Below, piece by piece: positions 62,033 through 64,000 of a stretch of 64,000 bases of DNA. Every line of letters begins with the position of its first letter. Position 1 is the stretch's first letter. The DNA is from Alopecurus myosuroides (Eukaryota > Streptophyta > Magnoliopsida > Poales > Poaceae): contig CM054062.1 in the NCBI GenBank assembly GCA_028641055.1, positions 16,301,639 to 16,365,638 on the forward strand, in the 5' to 3' direction. The position numbers and the translations under genes were made by a program. The notes under the pieces are model-generated. The model saw only the letters and a list, made by a program, of their open reading frames with translations. It was not told the origin of the DNA and did no database searches.

Positions 62033-64000
62033 GACATGCATGTGGCTATACATCAGAAACGTCCTTGTTGAACCCTGATGTAAACCTCTTCGAGGTAAAC
62101 TATGTAATTCTGGCAGCAGCAAGCTTTCGTTACGTATTCTTTTCCTTTGAGGGGACCGGAAGGTTTTCAATGAGGCGGGGGCTTGCTTGCTTTTATATAA
62201 TGAAAAAATGCAAAAACAAAAAAGGGTACCCTGTCCTTGTCGGACTTTCCTAAGAAGAAGATGCTTAAAATCCAGAAATAGAAGACGCCTCAGCACCGGA
62301 ATGGAAATGAATGAAAGCGTTGATACCCTCACACCACACCGATCCATGGAATTAGGAGGACCAGCAGATGGACCATCGTCCACGCACGCGCTAGAGAACA
62401 GGTCGGGAGGATGAAATTTCACATGCCGAAATCCCGTGATTCGGGGAGCCGGCCGGCCGGCCGGGATTCCACGCACCAATTCATGGCTACACGCCTTCCG
62501 GTGCGTATTACTCGGTGATCAGCGGCGCTCCAGCCTCAAGTCGGGATACCAGCGCCGTCAGTACGTGCCACCCTCGCGCGTACATATGGACGGACATACG
62601 TACCCTGGTCGCCGGTGCGTGCAACGGGCGGGCGCTACAGACGCGCCGCCAGTCACAGCGTTCACGTTCCAAGGAGGTCCACACTCCAGAGTAGCCGAAC
62701 AGCAGGTGACCCAAATTAGGCACCAAATCGTCAACCGAGAGTGCAATGATCGACAGACGCAGGGTACGCGCGCTTATCAACACCGGACAGACAGGGCAGG
62801 ACCGCGATTAGGCACGCCACCATCGTCAACCAGCCGTACGGTACAGTGGACTGGACCAGGGAGGAGAGACCTTAGCTAGCTAGGTCCAGGAGCCCAGGGA
62901 AACGCACACACCGAGTCAAGCCGCCCAAACCTACCGCCAGCTCACTAGCCCGTTCACAGCAACCACCCGGCGACGACAACCCCATTACTGTGCCCCGGCA
63001 AAGGGCCAACCCTCTCTCTCCGGCCAGAGGAGCTACGTCCGTCGGCTGGCCGACAGTGTTAGGCCGGAAGCCAAAGAGTCAGGACGATCTGGCTCCTGCA
63101 CAACGCAATGCAGGCGCGGCAACTCCAACCAATTAACGACCGACCGATGGCTCGATCCCCTCTTTTCGTGCTGGTGCCACACTGCCACTTGGTACCACTG
63201 ACGGTGCTGACTAGTGAGCGGTTGGTGCGTGCCGACTGCTGCTGCCGACCCCATGCACGCGCAGACGTTTAAGCCACCATTACAGTTAGTTAACACCGGC
63301 CGCTTGCTCCGGCAAAACCACTACGGTACCACTGCAAGGCCGCTTTACTGAGGTCGAGTTGCAGTGCGAGTACCTACCAAACAAACCTGAGGTTGGAACA
63401 CTCGATCACCCAGGTGCAGGGCGTACTATTGCTTCCCTCAACGACGGGAGGGACGATCCATCTCCGTCGATCGCCCGCCTTCTAAATGCGGCGGAACAGG
63501 ATTAGATAGCCGGTTTTTGTTTATTTAGATAGATAGCGCATGGACGATTAAATCCTGCATGTCTTATTAGAAAGGTCTGATTGACCCGTACAAAAGTCTG
63601 CAAAGTCGCCAACCACCACATCATCATGCGCGCGTACAAAACCTTTCCATCTATCTATCCATCCCAAAGACTTGTTCTCCGACGAGACGCCATGCCACGC
63701 TCCTTCCGGGCTCCGGCCAGCTCGGCCTCGACGGCGACCCCACCGTGGGTGCATGGATGGATGGATAAGCGTACACTGCCGTGATGCATCGTATGCTCGA
63801 ATTGCCGGATGCCGATCATCAATCAGAGAGGACACTGGGAGGAGTACCGGCATCGTACCACCAAGACGGTGTAACTGCCCCCAACTCGATCGCCTTTTTT
63901 AACCGTCTTTCACACACGGGGACGAGACACGACCTAGCCTAGCCTGGCCTGACAGTGCCAACAACCACCTTAACCTGCCCTGCCTGCCTGCACTTTCCAC
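62033..64000. other. Sequence right of the CACTA element, no gene recognised
   Basis: 62036-62230 contains AGGGGACCGGAAGGTTTTCAATGAGGCGG, like 3' ends of grass retroelements. 62400-64000 is GC-rich, with (GGCC)n near 62450 and many ORFs shorter than 150 codons that show no domain. It may be low-copy sequence near a gene to the right. Confidence 0.4.

Noticed and set aside
62508..62879. ORFs in the right flank as candidate genes
   Set aside because: No domain, no promoter or splice signals that agree, and ORFs on both strands of similar length.

Overview
This is plant nuclear DNA from a grass. The LTR families with TGATACGTC / GGGTCATCA ends, a Sirevirus-type Copia element, TAT-type Gypsy elements with an antisense gene, Stowaway MITEs and a CACTA element with TTTAGTCCCGGTT subterminal arrays together point to Pooideae, probably Triticeae or a near relative. 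That placement comes from remembered family features, not a search. No ordinary single-copy host gene is recognisable. The window is a nested transposon landscape.

Layout. (1) 1-9375: a minus-strand TAT-type Gypsy element with its 3' end outside the window, inserted into the RNase H region of (2) a minus-strand Sirevirus-like Copia element at 9376-16270. (3) 16271-19620 and 29585-30145: older LTR and internal remnants in both orientations. (4) 19621-29584: a complete, very young Gypsy element (LTRs 479 and 477 bp, TSD CACGG). It keeps gag-protease and an antisense eight-coding-exon gene but has lost reverse transcriptase, RNase H and integrase. (5) 30361-32899: a Myb/SANT-like pseudogene split by a solo LTR (TSD GATGC). 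(6) 33-37.6 kb: four Stowaway MITEs and a LINE 3' end. (7) 37651-41761: two LTR-like blocks around a Copia integrase scrap. (8) 42853-48157: a complete LTR retrotransposon (886-bp LTRs, TSD TCACC) without recognisable gag-pol. It carries a CpG-rich leader and two unusual ORFs. (9) 50241-62032: a complete 11.8-kb CACTA transposon (TSD GAC). It encodes a TnpA-like/Ulp1 gene, an unknown 150-residue protein, an AP2/ERF-like protein and a TNP2 transposase. (10) 62033-64000: GC-rich sequence with no recognisable gene.

How the parts work together. In the CACTA element, each of the three minus-strand genes sits just behind a TTTAGTCCCGG inverted-repeat array and a CTATATAT-type TATA box, so terminal-type arrays occur inside the element as apparent promoter modules. 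The AP2-like gene is plus-strand and has a separate promoter with four tandem GC-rich repeats. In the young Gypsy element the antisense gene has its own TATA box and nine intact introns. These can survive retrotransposition because the genomic RNA is the opposite strand. Both the 9.96-kb Gypsy element and the 5.3-kb LTR element must have been moved by proteins supplied in trans.
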